Source: JAICMB01 sp963838885 (lineage in GTDB: Bacteria; Acidobacteriota; Terriglobia; Bryobacterales; Bryobacteraceae). Taken from it: a stretch of 64,000 nucleotides of DNA. How positions within the stretch are numbered: position 1 is the first letter of the stretch; each line of letters starts with the position of its first letter. Location: the NCBI GenBank assembly GCA_963838885.1, contig CAWITB010000055.1:209331-273330 (forward strand), in the 5' to 3' direction. Positions 1-9,123 of the stretch are shown piece by piece. Under the pieces are notes generated by a model that saw nothing but the letters and a program-made list of their open reading frames with translations, made no database searches and was not told the DNA's origin. A program made the translations under genes and the position numbers.

Positions 1-576
1 GAGACCAAGGCTAAGATCATCCAGGCGCCGAGCATCATCGCTACGGATAGCATCCCCGCCACCATTACGGTTGGAACGTCGGTGCCCGTCCTGACCGCGC
101 AGGCCGTCACGGGCGCCCAATCCGGCGGCACCTCTCTGTTCGCCAACAGCGTTTCGAACGTCAGCACCGGCGTCACTTTGAACGTCACGGCCCAGGTGAA
201 TCCCAGCGGCATCGTCACCATGATCCTCAATCAAAACATCAGCGCCCCGCAGCCGAACACCAGTTCCTCCATCCAGTCCCCCGCGTTCCAGCAGCGCAGC
301 GTGCAGACGCAGGTGACCGTTCAGGACGGCGATACCATCGCCATCGGCGGCATCATCCTCGAGCAGACTAACTTCTCTACTAATGGCCTCCCCTACCTCA
401 ACCACCTGCCGGTGGTCGGCGCGTTGTTCGGAAGCCGCAATTATTCGAAGTCGCGCTCCGAGCTGATCATCTTCATCACCCCGCGCGTCATCTACGACAC
501 TAATCAGGTCCGCGAAGCCAGCGACGAGCTGAAGGACAAGGTAAAACGGCTGTTGAGGGGCGTCAAGGAGGAGTAA
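1..576 (+). CDS. gspD: Secretin C-terminal domain (type II secretion GspD-like), 5' end outside window
   Basis: The frame is open from the first base, so the gene is cut by the window edge; 191 codons remain. They match the C-terminal barrel-forming part of secretins, which form the outer-membrane ring of type II secretion or type IV pilus systems. The visible landmarks are 'APSIIATD' near codon 10, 'VQDGDTIAIGG' near codon 107, 'GLPYLNHLPVVGALFGS' near 129 and 'ELIIFITPRVI' near 154, followed by a charged tail. The order and spacing are those of the family. GspD is preferred over PilQ because of the tail and sequence style, but without the N-terminal domains this is not certain. No downstream partner gene follows on the same strand. 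Confidence 0.9.
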   Translation, partial: ETKAKIIQAPSIIATDSIPATITVGTSVPVLTAQAVTGAQSGGTSLFANSVSNVSTGVTLNVTAQVNPSGIVTMILNQNISAPQPNTSSSIQSPAFQQRSVQTQVTVQDGDTIAIGGIILEQTNFSTNGLPYLNHLPVVGALFGSRNYSKSRSELIIFITPRVIYDTNQVREASDELKDKVKRLLRGVKEE

Positions 577-1096
577 ACGACGCGTCGGGATCGCCCGGGC
601 GATATGAGCGGCCGCGGACCACGAACACGTGTCCGCCTCCGGCAGAGCAGCGGAAACCGCGACTGCCCGAAAATTGTATGCGGTGCCTGCAGGAATTTCC
701 GTTGACAGGGCGCTCGTATCCCATGGTTGCCGGTTTGCTTGCCGAAGCCTCCGCCGCTGCGCGCGCCCACTCTGCGGCTCAAAGTGACTGGCGAAGCCGG
801 CATTTTTCCTGCGTGGCGCCGAGCGAAGCGGGGAGCCGATTTCAAACGCCGCCCTTCAGGCCGCGCCCATTGCTCGGCGGCTCCGCACGGCCGCCCGCCG
901 AGGACGGTCAGAATGCCTGCCGCTCTTCAAGGGAGTACCACGAGACCGGGCGGCATAACTGTACCAGGGCCACTCGCTTTTTCGGCGTGACAGTTCTGGC
1001 ATGACGTAGGAACGAACCACATCGAGGCGAGCGCGACGATGCTGGCCGCGTTTAATCGCGATTAAGACGGCGCAATTGCCGTCGCCGATAACCGAA
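577..1096. other. Intergenic region, no supported gene
   Basis: These 520 bases separate the convergent secretin and ferritin-like genes. Short open frames exist on both strands, but none has a convincing start, domain or protein-like composition. I saw no tRNA-like fold, clear terminator hairpin or tandem repeat. Confidence 0.5.
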
Positions 1097-2302
1097 TTAA
1101 TCGTCGCCTTCAGGTTGCACCGTATCCGCGGCCGCTGCGACATCCATCACCAGATCAAGAAACACCTTGCTCTGATTCAAGAATAGATTATCCGCCATGA
1201 ATGCCTGGATAGTGGCCACGGCGCCCCCATTTTGCGTCAAGGTTGGCCGGATGATCGAGACAGGAGGTAAGTTCGGGCTGAGAAATTCACAGGGTTCGGG
1301 CAAGATCAGATTGGTCTGAAACATCTGACCCGCCGCGGCCTGATCGGCCGGAGAGAGAGCGGAGTTATGCTGATTCGCGGGATTATTGAAGTCCGGGAAA
1401 GTCAGGCCGGTCTTAGGATCGCTTATCCCCGCTAAAGGCTGGGCGACCGCATTGGCCCCTTTATCATGCCAAAGTGAAAAATGATCGATCTCGACTCCGC
1501 CGATGCTTAACAGCACGCGCAGCGCCTCCCGGCTCGTGGCCTTTAGAGCCAGTATGGGATAAAGACTCGATCCCCCTTGCTCGATAAACGCAAAGTGAAA
1601 TCCCGCCGTGTTGGCGATGGCTTGCATACGATTGGGACCCGCCATAGCGGGAGGAATCGCGATGATGCTGTTGGGATTTGTATCGTTGTCGTTTATCGGA
1701 ATGGCCGGCTGGTTCTTAATCGTAAGCAGTTGCGGAAACGCGGCGCCTAAGTCGGGATTTTGCGCGCTGCGGTAGCGAAAATACCAACTCGTGTCAACGT
1801 TGAGGCTCAAGAGATTGGTGATTCGTCCGGTACGCTTCGACCCGGTCGCCTGGCTACCTTCGAGCGTCGCAAAAGGACTCAAATCAACCGGCGCCACGCC
1901 TTTGGACTTCAGGTAAGCGGTAAGGAACGCGGCGTGACTAATCTCGTCGTCGGTATTGTCGGATATATACTGCGGCATGTCGGCATCGAGATTTTGAAGC
2001 GCGGCCTGATAGGCCGGATTACCTATGTTCACTTGGTCGTTGTGATCGACCGCTCCTCCGAGTTCATTGTATTGTTGCCAAAGGTCCACTTCGATTTGTT
2101 CAATAGTCAGCGCAAGCTGCAAGAGCGCGGCATCCCCTCTTGGGAGGCTTCCGCGATTCTGGGCGAATGCGGTACGCCCTGGCAGCGCCGTGCCGGCGAC
2201 CCCGGCCATGCCGAGGCCCTGAAGGAATTTACGTCTCCGGATGAGGCGGCCCCACGTAGAGTCAAGTTCTTCTCGCGGCGATTGAATAGATTGTGTCGTC
2301 AT
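1097..2302 (-). CDS. Tat-signalled ferritin-like domain protein
   Basis: 401 aa. The N-terminus carries a twin-arginine-type signal (RRRKFLQGLGMAG at about residues 22-34, followed by a hydrophobic stretch ending near AFAQ), which predicts export of a folded protein. From about residue 60 the sequence has the helical, acidic character of the ferritin-like family: 'LALTIEQIEVDLWQQY' and, about 60 residues later, 'DEISHAAFL'. These supply Glu and Glu-x-x-His-type residues that could bind metal. Related Tat-exported ferritin-like proteins occur in many soil bacteria and their function is not established. It stands alone between two convergent or unrelated genes. The domain call is by motif only. 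Confidence 0.75.
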   Translation of the reverse strand: MTTQSIQSPREELDSTWGRLIRRRKFLQGLGMAGVAGTALPGRTAFAQNRGSLPRGDAALLQLALTIEQIEVDLWQQYNELGGAVDHNDQVNIGNPAYQAALQNLDADMPQYISDNTDDEISHAAFLTAYLKSKGVAPVDLSPFATLEGSQATGSKRTGRITNLLSLNVDTSWYFRYRSAQNPDLGAAFPQLLTIKNQPAIPINDNDTNPNSIIAIPPAMAGPNRMQAIANTAGFHFAFIEQGGSSLYPILALKATSREALRVLLSIGGVEIDHFSLWHDKGANAVAQPLAGISDPKTGLTFPDFNNPANQHNSALSPADQAAAGQMFQTNLILPEPCEFLSPNLPPVSIIRPTLTQNGGAVATIQAFMADNLFLNQSKVFLDLVMDVAAAADTVQPEGDD

Positions 2303-2428
2303 TAGTCCCTTCTATCTTGGTTGTAGTTTCACCATGCTTCCAGACGGTCTGGCCGCTATTTTGTTCCGGGGTATAAGTGACGTTCACAATTCTTTTACGA
2401 AATCGTCATAGTGTCCGGCGTCGCGGGC

Positions 2429-3808
2429 CTAAAACTCCGCCGAGCCCGGCGTGCGTGGACAAGGGATCACGTCGCGGATATTCTTCATGCCGGTCAAGTA
2501 CATCATCATGCGTTCCAGCCCGAGTCCGAAGCCGGAGTGCGGCGCGCTGCCGTAGCGTCGTAGGTCGAGATACCACCAGTACGCCGCTTCGTTCAGGTCA
2601 TGAGAGCGGATTTTCTCGAGAAGCACGTCGTAACGTTCCTCCCTTTGGCTGCCGCCGATGATTTCGCCAATGCGCGGCACGAGCACATCCATCGCGCGCA
2701 CGGTCTTGCCGTCTTCATTCAACCGCATGTAAAAGGCCTTGATCTCTTTCGGATAATCGGTAACGACGACCGGCTTGCCAAAGACTTCCTCGGTCAGATA
2801 ACGCTCGTGCTCGCTCTGTAGATCGGCGCCCCAGAAGACCGGGAACTCCCATTGCTTTCCTTTCGACGACGCTTGCTCGAGGATACGGACGGCTTCGGTG
2901 TACGGCAGATGCTCGAAGTCGCTCTGGGCGACGTGCTCGAGCGTAGCGAGCACGCTGTTATCGATGCGTTTATTGAAGAATTCCAAATCGTCGCGGCAGT
3001 TGTCGAGAACTTCGCGAATGATGAACTTCAGAAAGCGCTCGGCGAGATGGCGATTATCGTCGAGATCGCAAAACGCCATCTCCGGCTCGATCATCCAGAA
3101 CTCGGCGAGATGCCGTGGCGTGTTGGAATTTTCGGCGCGAAAGGTGGGCCCGAAGGTGTAGACGTTCGAGAACGCGAGAGCGAACATCTCCGCCTCCAAC
3201 TGGCCGCTGACCGTTAGGAATGCCTGCTTGCCGAAGAAGTCCTGGCTGAAGTCGATGGATCCTTCGGGAGTGCGCGGCATGTTCATCAGATCGAGGGTCG
3301 TAACACCGAATAGAGCGCCCGCGCCTTCGGTATCGGACGCTGTGATTAACGGGGCGTGAATATAGAGAAACCCGTTTTCCTGGAAGAAGCGATGAACCGC
3401 CATCGAGAGAGCATTGCGAACGCGAAACACCGCGCCGAAGGTGTTGCTGCGTGGCCGCAAATGCGCGATCTCGCGCAGGAACTCCATCGTATGGCCCTTT
3501 TTTTGAAGCGGATAGGAAGCGGGATCGGCGGGGCCGTAGACTTCGATGGCGTCCGCCCGGAGTTCGACGGCCTGTCCCGCCGCGGGAGATTTCACAAGCT
3601 CGCCGGAAACGCGCACCGCGGCTCCCGTGGTGACCTCCGCGAGCGTGTTTTCGGGGATGCGCCCGCCTTCGACCACGACTTGCAAATCGCGGGCGGATGA
3701 GCCATCCTGAAGCTGCAGAAAATGGACCCCCTTGCTGTCGCGCCGTGTCTTAACCCATCCGAACGCCTCGAGCCGCTCGCCGGGCTGCTTAGAAAGTATA
3801 TCCCTCAC
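2429..3808 (-). CDS. asnS: Asparaginyl-tRNA synthetase
   Basis: About 459 aa class IIb aminoacyl-tRNA synthetase that charges tRNA-Asn in the cytoplasm. The N-terminal OB-fold anticodon domain (residues ~10-100, 'FGWVKTRRDSKGVHFLQL') is followed by the catalytic core. Motif 2 is 'FRAENSNTPRHLAEFWMIEPE' in type and motif 3 is 'GLGLERMMMYLTG' near the C-terminus; 'GGSQREERYD' is typical of AsnS. I place the start at GTG 3808 because 'AAGGGTGG' lies about seven bases upstream and the protein then begins VRDILSKQ like its relatives; an in-frame TTG at 3829 is the alternative. It is the end of its transcription unit and needs no partner. Confidence 0.95.
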   Translation of the reverse strand: MRDILSKQPGERLEAFGWVKTRRDSKGVHFLQLQDGSSARDLQVVVEGGRIPENTLAEVTTGAAVRVSGELVKSPAAGQAVELRADAIEVYGPADPASYPLQKKGHTMEFLREIAHLRPRSNTFGAVFRVRNALSMAVHRFFQENGFLYIHAPLITASDTEGAGALFGVTTLDLMNMPRTPEGSIDFSQDFFGKQAFLTVSGQLEAEMFALAFSNVYTFGPTFRAENSNTPRHLAEFWMIEPEMAFCDLDDNRHLAERFLKFIIREVLDNCRDDLEFFNKRIDNSVLATLEHVAQSDFEHLPYTEAVRILEQASSKGKQWEFPVFWGADLQSEHERYLTEEVFGKPVVVTDYPKEIKAFYMRLNEDGKTVRAMDVLVPRIGEIIGGSQREERYDVLLEKIRSHDLNEAAYWWYLDLRRYGSAPHSGFGLGLERMMMYLTGMKNIRDVIPCPRTPGSAEF

Positions 3809-3888
3809 GTAACCACCCTTATAAATCAATGTCGCTCCTTAGTACTATCTTAATGGGCTGAAGCGCGATTCCGACGTATAATCACGCC

Positions 3889-4507
3889 ATGCCTCGGACT
3901 TCACTTTTGGCTTTCTGATATGTAGCTCGTTGGCGTTCGCGCAGCTCGTTCCCAACTCGATCACCATCACGGCGACGCGCACCACGAATCTTTCGCCGGA
4001 TCAGGTTAGCTTCGGGGTGACGGTGGCGGCGCCGTTGACGGCGACATTCGATCAGGTTGTTGCGGCGCTCGCCGTGATCGGGCTTACCGCCGAGAACCTC
4101 TCAAACGTGAGTGCGGCTTCGTACGAGATCTTACCCCGGGTTCATCTCTGATACCGGGACTCAATTGAACATTCGCTTCGCTCGTGCCGCTAACGCCGCT
4201 GAAGACGACTATCGCAACCTTGACAAAGCTGCGGAAGACAATGGCGCAGAATGCTGGTGACTTCGTGATATCTTTCTCCGTTTCGGGTCTACAAGTCTCG
4301 CAGCAGTTGCAGCAGGCGCAGACGTGCAGCTTACCGGGCCTGATCTCCGCCCAGGCGCTGGCGCAGACCGTCGCCTCCGCCGGCGGGCTCTCCTTGAATG
4401 CCATTAGCTCCTTAGCGAGCGTTACGAACTCGACCATCGGGTCTAGGACCATTGTTTCATCCTCGTCCGTATTCACGTGCTCCTTGACCGTAAGTTGGGG
4501 GCGGTGA
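3889..4507 (+). pseudogene. Decayed SIMPL (DUF541/YggE-like) domain gene, first copy
   Basis: Fragments of one exported SIMPL-domain protein are spread over three frames. The signal peptide begins at ATG 3889 (MPRTSLLAF) but hits TGA at 3916; a one-base shift continues it as LICSSLAFAQL into the frame that encodes 'SITITATRTTNLSPDQVSFGV'. That frame stops at 4149-4151, and the protein resumes in another frame from about 4184 ('TIATLTKLRKTMAQNAGDFV') through 'SVSGLQVSQQLQQAQTC'. It ends in 'CSLTVSWG', the usual C-terminal strand of these periplasmic proteins. At least two frameshifts make it non-functional. The near-identical architecture of the next locus indicates a tandem duplicate. SIMPL proteins have no settled function. 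Confidence 0.75.
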
Positions 4508-4517
4508 GGTTGTAACA

Positions 4518-5183
4518 ATGAAACGCGCCTTTTATGAAAGGATGCTGCTGCTGACGTGGGATCGCCGCTCGCATTCGCACAGACTGCGTCAAGGTAATCG
4601 CGTTTATAGTAAATGCGCCAGCGGCCGAAGGTTTGGATGAAATGTTAAGCGGCCTTTCCAGTTTCGGCGTCACCGCGGCCAAACTCCAGAACATCCACGG
4701 ACCATTGAGCGTGGGAAACGGTACGTCGACGCAGTCTCTTCTGCTATGGACATTCTTATTGCCGGTCGCATATTCGAAAGCGAAGGACACGGCGGCGGCC
4801 CTTGCGGCGCTAAACGGGCCTCTGACGCTGGCATATTTTTCGGCCGCCCAGAGCGCAGCGACGCCATTGCAGGCCGCGAAGCAGTGTCCCCTCGCGGCTA
4901 TCGTTGCGGATGCGCACGCGCAAGCGCAGAAAGTCGCCGCCGCATCGGGGTTCATGGTGGGGTCGATCATCGCGATTTCCGATGGAGCGGAAGCCGCGCC
5001 GGCGCCGACTTCTTTGGTGCCCATCAGGTTTTCATTATCAACGAGGAGATTTCCTACAGTATTATAGGTGGCGGAGCACTTGGTAGATTATTGAATTCGG
5101 GCGAACTTTTCACATCGGCAAGGTCCTCAAAGCCGCTGACCTGCACGCTCGTCGTGGACTTAAACATCGAGCGCTTCCAATAA
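4518..5183 (+). pseudogene. Decayed SIMPL (DUF541/YggE-like) domain gene, second copy
   Basis: Starts at ATG 4518 with a signal-peptide-like MKRAFYERMLLLT. It shifts frame near 4550 into 'CVKVIAFIVNAPAAEGLDEML' followed by 'FGVTAAKLQNIHG', then 'AHAQAQKVAAASGFMVG', which parallels 'AQALAQTVASAGGLSLN' of the first copy. A further shift after about 5020 leads to 'TCTLVVDLNIERFQ' and a stop at 5181-5183, the equivalent of the 'CSLTVSWG' end of copy one. The two copies lie 10 bp apart on the same strand and have diverged well beyond a recent duplication. Function is lost here because of the two frameshifts. Confidence 0.7.
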
Positions 5184-5372
5184 TCCGTCCGAAGTATGAT
5201 CGCGCCGCATCGGACCTCGATGCCTCCGCCGCTAGCCCCGTGCTCACGCGTCGCCGCCAACCCCGGAAATCGCCCAAGCCGCCCTCTAAAAGAAGTTGGC
5301 GAACAGAAAAACCAGTGCCTTGAGCGGATTGATTGAGGCTTGTTTCAGCCCGGCATGCACATGCGCCGCGCG

Positions 5373-5627
5373 CTACTTCTCATGCTTGGCGCGATCCGCG
5401 CGCTTGGCCTGATCCCAGCCTTCAGCGGCCTGTTGGCCCGCTACGCGGATTTCGTGGCCGGCTTCCTTGGCCGCCTTCTTGGTCTCCTGCGCCAGATGAT
5501 ACGCGGCCTTGCCGGCATTGCGCGCCGCTGCATTCGTATCGTGTCTCGGCCGCGATTCGTCCCGCCGCGAGCAGGCGCCAAGAGTCAGCGCCACCATTGC
5601 AGTCAATAAGGCAGTCCGGATACGCAT
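5373..5627 (-). CDS. Small predicted lipoprotein
   Basis: 84 aa. It begins with a lipoprotein signal (MRIRTALLTAMVALTLGAC) whose lipobox LGAC predicts lipidation at Cys19 and membrane anchoring. The rest is a highly charged, Ala-rich amphipathic helix (e.g. 'NAGKAAYHLAQETKKAAKEAGHE'), resembling small helical envelope proteins. A good ribosome-binding site (GGGGAGA) sits about four bases before the ATG, which supports that it is real despite its size. It is divergent from the M42 peptidase gene, with 80 bp between them. No family could be named. Confidence 0.7.
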   Translation of the reverse strand: MRIRTALLTAMVALTLGACSRRDESRPRHDTNAAARNAGKAAYHLAQETKKAAKEAGHEIRVAGQQAAEGWDQAKRADRAKHEK

Positions 5628-5707
5628 TTGTCTCCCCGCTTGATGTGATGCCGAAGACCGGGGCGTAGTTTCTGTTTCATGGCGCTGCTATCATCTCGTC
5701 TTAAAAG

Positions 5708-6835
5708 ATGAGACTCCGCCCGTTTCTCGCACTGCTGGCGCTCCCCGCCGCCGCCGCGCAGGACAGCACGGCCGATCTACTGCGCACCCTCGCCGATGCG
5801 CCGTCGCCGCCGGGATTTGAAGAACCGGTTCGCAAGATCATGGTGGATGCAATCAAGCCGTACGCCGCAAACATCCGCTTCGACGGGCTCGGATCTATCA
5901 TCGCGACGCAGGGCTCGCAAGGTCCGCGTATCATGGTCGACGCGCACATGGACGAGCTGGGAGGCATGATTCGCCGCATCGCGCCCAATGGCTTGTTGAC
6001 CATGCAGATGCTGGGCGGATGGCTGGATCAGGCATTGGTGGACCAGCGCTGGATCATTATCGGCTCGAAGGGTCCGGTGCGCGCCATCACCGGAATTCGC
6101 GACGTGCATGTCACGCCCGCCGAGGAGCGCACGCGGGTTTTCCCACGCGATTCCCTGTACCTCGATGTAGGCGCCGCTTCCGAAAAAGAGGTTCGCGACA
6201 TGGGCCTCTCGCCCGGCGATCCCGTTGTGCCCGACGCGCCTTTCGCCGTTCTCAACGGCACGGAAAATTATTTGGGCAAAGGATGGGACGATCGCGCCGG
6301 CTGCGCCGTTATCGTCGAGGCCATGCGGCGCCTCGCCGCGTCTGCCCGCCCGAACCAGATTTTTTACGCATTCACGACGCAGGAGGAAATCGGGCTGCGC
6401 GGCGCCCATACCGCGAGCGAGATCATAAAGCCGGACATCGGGATCGCGCTCGAAGCCGGAGTCACCGGCGACGTATATCGCGCCCATCCGGAGGAGAGCC
6501 AGATCAAGCTGGGCGGCGGACCCGGCCTGTTTCTGTTCGATACGTCGGAGCTGCCCAATCGCAAATTCGTGGCCTTCGTCAAGGCAACTGCCGCCGCCAG
6601 TAGCATTCCCCTGCAGTACGATTTCGTGAACGGCTACGGCGACGACTCGGCCGAGATCCAGAAGAGCAATGGCGGCGTCCCTACCGTGAATCTCGTCATC
6701 CCCGTTCGCTACACGCATGCGCACAATGGGGTGATGAACCGCCGCGACTTCGATCATATGGTCGATTTAGTGGTCGCGCTGCTCGAGCGTCTCGATTCCG
6801 CGTCCGTGGCGCGCATCCGCGATTTCACGCCGTAA
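5708..6835 (+). CDS. M42-family metallo-aminopeptidase with signal peptide
   Basis: 375 aa. A short hydrophobic N-terminus (MRLRPFLALLALPAAAAQ) suggests export; the remainder is an M42 (glutamyl aminopeptidase / deblocking aminopeptidase) fold that uses two metals. The visible metal and catalytic motifs are 'MVDAHMDELGG' (His/Asp), 'GWDDRAGC' (bridging Asp), 'TTQEEIGLRGA' (catalytic Glu pair), 'ALEAG' and the final 'THAHNGVMNRRDF' His. All key residues appear present, so an active peptide-trimming enzyme is expected. It is followed after 29 bp by pyrE on the same strand, and the two may be co-transcribed without functional linkage. An exported M42 enzyme is less usual than the cytosolic form. 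Confidence 0.9.
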   Translation: MRLRPFLALLALPAAAAQDSTADLLRTLADAPSPPGFEEPVRKIMVDAIKPYAANIRFDGLGSIIATQGSQGPRIMVDAHMDELGGMIRRIAPNGLLTMQMLGGWLDQALVDQRWIIIGSKGPVRAITGIRDVHVTPAEERTRVFPRDSLYLDVGAASEKEVRDMGLSPGDPVVPDAPFAVLNGTENYLGKGWDDRAGCAVIVEAMRRLAASARPNQIFYAFTTQEEIGLRGAHTASEIIKPDIGIALEAGVTGDVYRAHPEESQIKLGGGPGLFLFDTSELPNRKFVAFVKATAAASSIPLQYDFVNGYGDDSAEIQKSNGGVPTVNLVIPVRYTHAHNGVMNRRDFDHMVDLVVALLERLDSASVARIRDFTP

Positions 6836-6864
6836 ACATTGTCCTCGGATGTTATAGTGGCGAT

Positions 6865-7473
6865 GTGAACCGGGCGGCGGAAGACCCCGTTTTAGGGGCG
6901 TTTTATTCCACCGGAGCTTATCTGCACGGCCACTTCCGCCTCACCAGCGGCCTGCACAGTCCCGAATATCTGCAATGCGCGCTGGTTTTGCAATACCCCA
7001 AATACGCCGAGCGCTTCGGACAATTGTTGGCGGCGGAGTTTCGAAAATTGGACACCGCGTTGAACGTGGGCGTCGTGGCGGCGCCGGCGATCGGCGGCCT
7101 TATTATCGGGCACGAAGTGGCGCGGGCGCTCGGAGCGCGCTTCATTTTCACGGAGCGCGATGCGGCGGGACAAATGATCTTGCGGCGCGGGTTCTCCATT
7201 GGGCCGGCCGAGACGGCCGTGGTGGTCGAGGATGTCGTGACCACCGGCGGAAGCTCGCGCGAAGTCGTCGAAATTCTGAAAGCGGCGGGAGCATACGTCA
7301 TCGGCGCGGGATCCATCATCGACCGCAGCGGCGGCAGCGTCGAGCTAGGCATTCCGCGAGTCGCCCTCAGAACCATCGAGGCCGCGACCTACCGCCCCGA
7401 AGCCTGCCCTTTGTGCGCCGAAGGCGCACCCGTTGTTAAGCCGGGTTCGCGGCCGTCGGTCCGGGTGCAATAG
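6865..7473 (+). CDS. pyrE: Orotate phosphoribosyltransferase
   Basis: 202 aa enzyme of pyrimidine biosynthesis that joins orotate to PRPP to give OMP. The type I phosphoribosyltransferase PRPP loop is clear: 'AVVVEDVVTTGGSSREVVE' at about residues 113-131. An upstream 'HFRLTSGLHSPEYLQ' supplies the orotate/PRPP contact region near residue 19, and 'AAPAIGGLIIGHEVARALGARFIFTER' precedes the loop. Start is GTG 6865. The 3' end is 7 bp from the preferred truA start, so translation may be coupled. Confidence 0.95.
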   Translation: MNRAAEDPVLGAFYSTGAYLHGHFRLTSGLHSPEYLQCALVLQYPKYAERFGQLLAAEFRKLDTALNVGVVAAPAIGGLIIGHEVARALGARFIFTERDAAGQMILRRGFSIGPAETAVVVEDVVTTGGSSREVVEILKAAGAYVIGAGSIIDRSGGSVELGIPRVALRTIEAATYRPEACPLCAEGAPVVKPGSRPSVRVQ

Positions 7474-7480
7474 CCTTCCG

Positions 7481-8245
7481 GTGCGCCGCATCAAAATCAC
7501 GCTCGCGTACGACGGCACGGATTTTCACGGGTGGCAGGCGCAACTGGGATTGCCGACCATCCAACGGGCGATCGAGGAAGTTGTTTGTTCCATCGAGGGC
7601 TCGCCTGTTCCCGTCGACGCCTCCGGAAGAACCGATGCGGGGGTCCATGCGCTGGCGCAAGTAGCGGCGTTCTCGATCGCCAATCCGATTCCCGCCGCGA
7701 ATTTGCGAAAGGCAATGAATCGTCTGCTGCCCCCGTCGATCCGCGTCAACGCCGTCGAAGAGGTTGCGCCGGAATTCCATCCGCGCTTTCACGCCGTTGC
7801 GAAAACTTATGAATACCGCATCTTCCGCGGCGAGGTATGCTCTCCCTTCGAGCGCCGCTACGTGTACCACCATCCTTATGCGCTCGATACCGCAACCATG
7901 ACCGCGGCCGCCGCGCTGCTCGAAGGCGAGCACGATTTCACCGCATTCGCCGCCTCGGATGCCGCGGACGATCGCGCAGCGTCAAAAGTCCGCTGCATGC
8001 TCTCTTCACGGATCCGGTCCGACGGAGAACGTCTCACCTACCGCGTACGCGGGAGCGGATTTCTGAAGCACATGGTCCGCAACATCATGGGCGTGCTTCT
8101 CGAAGTGGGTAAGGGCAATCTCGACTGCGCCGCCATTCGAACGCGCCTTGAATCCGGCAGTGGCATTCCGGCCGGCCCCGCCGTCCCGGCACGCGGGCTG
8201 TTTCTGATATCGGTCGAGTACCCAAGTGTGAAGGACCCAAGCTAA
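7481..8245 (+). CDS. truA: tRNA pseudouridine(38-40) synthase
   Basis: 254 aa from GTG 7481, chosen because the protein then starts VRRIKITLAYDGTDFHGWQ exactly as TruA proteins do; an in-frame upstream start would extend into pyrE. It converts U38-U40 of tRNA anticodon stems to pseudouridine. The catalytic aspartate is in 'SGRTDAGVHALAQ' at about residue 50. 'FHPRFHAVAKTYEYRI' and the C-terminal 'FLKHMVRNIMG' are also family hallmarks. Full length for the family. It abuts the CPBP gene, only 3 bp downstream, suggesting a pyrE-truA-CPBP run. Confidence 0.95.
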   Translation: MRRIKITLAYDGTDFHGWQAQLGLPTIQRAIEEVVCSIEGSPVPVDASGRTDAGVHALAQVAAFSIANPIPAANLRKAMNRLLPPSIRVNAVEEVAPEFHPRFHAVAKTYEYRIFRGEVCSPFERRYVYHHPYALDTATMTAAAALLEGEHDFTAFAASDAADDRAASKVRCMLSSRIRSDGERLTYRVRGSGFLKHMVRNIMGVLLEVGKGNLDCAAIRTRLESGSGIPAGPAVPARGLFLISVEYPSVKDPS

Positions 8246-8248
8246 CCC

Positions 8249-8887
8249 ATGGCCAGCATCGCTGAAGCGCGGCAATCGAACGAGAAAAAAGCTGCTTGGA
8301 TCCTGGCCATTATCGCCATTGTGGAAGGCGCCTGGCTGTTCCTCAACATCCACTCGAATCCCAGAGGCTTTTTCCGATTTTCGGGGATGCTGCCAATTCG
8401 CGGCGGACTCTTCGGCTGGATGCTAGCCATTCTCGTCGCGATGCTTTTCTTATATGCATCAGCGCGATTTCCCTCCGTGCGGGCCAATTTCCTGAGGCTT
8501 TCCTATCTTAAGATGCTTGGGATCGCCGTTGCCGTCTGCTCCGGTTTTTGCGAGGAAATAATCTTTCGGAAGATCTGGATGGACTATTTGCAACGGCGCG
8601 GGCTGGCGGTCGTGCTCCAGGTTTTGCTTTCCGCGGTTGCTTTTGGGCTGGCGCATGCGGTCTGGGCGTTTTTTCGAGGAAGACTGAGCGCGGGGTTCGG
8701 AGCCGCGATAGCTACCGGCCTTCTTGGTCTGGCTCTGGCCATCGTCTATGTCGTAAGCGGTCGCGTGGTCGCCCCGTGCATTGTTTCGCATTTGCTCATC
8801 AACCTATTTGCGGAACCAGGCCTCGTCCTCGCCGCCGTGAGCGGCGAAATGGGCGCGGTCCGTTATGGATCGGGTAAACCCGCTTAG
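8249..8887 (+). CDS. CPBP-family intramembrane metalloprotease
   Basis: 212 aa membrane protein of the CPBP (Abi/CAAX protease-like) family. Several hydrophobic helices are visible, starting at about residue 11 (AAWILAIIAIVEGAWLF). The conserved catalytic motifs are all present: motif 1 'EEIIFR' near residue 103, motif 2 'FGLAH' near 131 and motif 3 'SHLLIN' near 180. Relatives cleave prenylated proteins or act in bacteriocin self-immunity; the substrate here is unknown. The last codons overlap a short sequence that is repeated at the end of urtE (see the repeat entry), so the C-terminus may have been altered by a rearrangement. Confidence 0.85.
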   Translation: MASIAEARQSNEKKAAWILAIIAIVEGAWLFLNIHSNPRGFFRFSGMLPIRGGLFGWMLAILVAMLFLYASARFPSVRANFLRLSYLKMLGIAVAVCSGFCEEIIFRKIWMDYLQRRGLAVVLQVLLSAVAFGLAHAVWAFFRGRLSAGFGAAIATGLLGLALAIVYVVSGRVVAPCIVSHLLINLFAEPGLVLAAVSGEMGAVRYGSGKPA

Positions 8888-8930
8888 AGCTCCAGGTCGC
8901 GCCCTTTTCCATCCATGTAACTGCCTGGAG
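8875..8930. repeat. Diverged, gapped copy of the urtE 3' end
   Basis: The stretch from 8875 matches the urtE terminus near 9263-9368 in the same orientation. 'AAACCCGCTTA' plus 'CAGGT' at 8876-8898 pairs with 9264-9286, and 'CGCGCCCTTTTCCAT' followed by 'ATGTA.CTGC' at about 8899-8923 pairs with 9339-9363. About 55 bases of urtE are missing between the two blocks. The two copies bracket the higBA remnant, as expected if that remnant entered by a duplication-associated insertion. Alignment was done by eye. Confidence 0.6.
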
Positions 8931-9123
8931 GGCGGCACGATCGTATGTCCAATGAAGCCTGCATCCGCATGAGCGGGTCCATCTTCACGCCGAAGGCTTT
9001 TTCGATGCGGAGCGCCATGTCCCCGGAAAGATCGGCGCTGCAGTTAAGCAAGTTAGACAATGCAGGCCGGGAAACATGGTTTTTCATAGGCTTGGCGATA
9101 TTTTCTCGTGTGCTAGTAGTAAT
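8884..9123 (-). pseudogene. higA: Remnant of HigA-type antitoxin (XRE helix-turn-helix)
   Basis: The C-terminal two thirds of a HigA antitoxin survive: 'SRPALSNLLN' (recognition helix), 'ADLSGDMALRIEKAFGVKMD' and 'LMRMQASLDIRSCR'. These are the strongly conserved end of HigA proteins that bind their own promoter and neutralise HigB. The N-terminal start and first helices are missing; upstream codons read TSTRENIAKP without a recognisable start, and the final residues run into a piece resembling the urtE tail. With the HigB fragment just upstream it forms a dead toxin-antitoxin locus. Recognition rests on family motifs known to me, not on a search. Confidence 0.65.

Noticed and set aside
577..1096. 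Several 80-110-codon open frames between the secretin and ferritin-like genes
   Set aside because: They overlap one another on both strands, are Arg-rich as expected for non-coding frames in GC-rich DNA, and have no recognisable motif.
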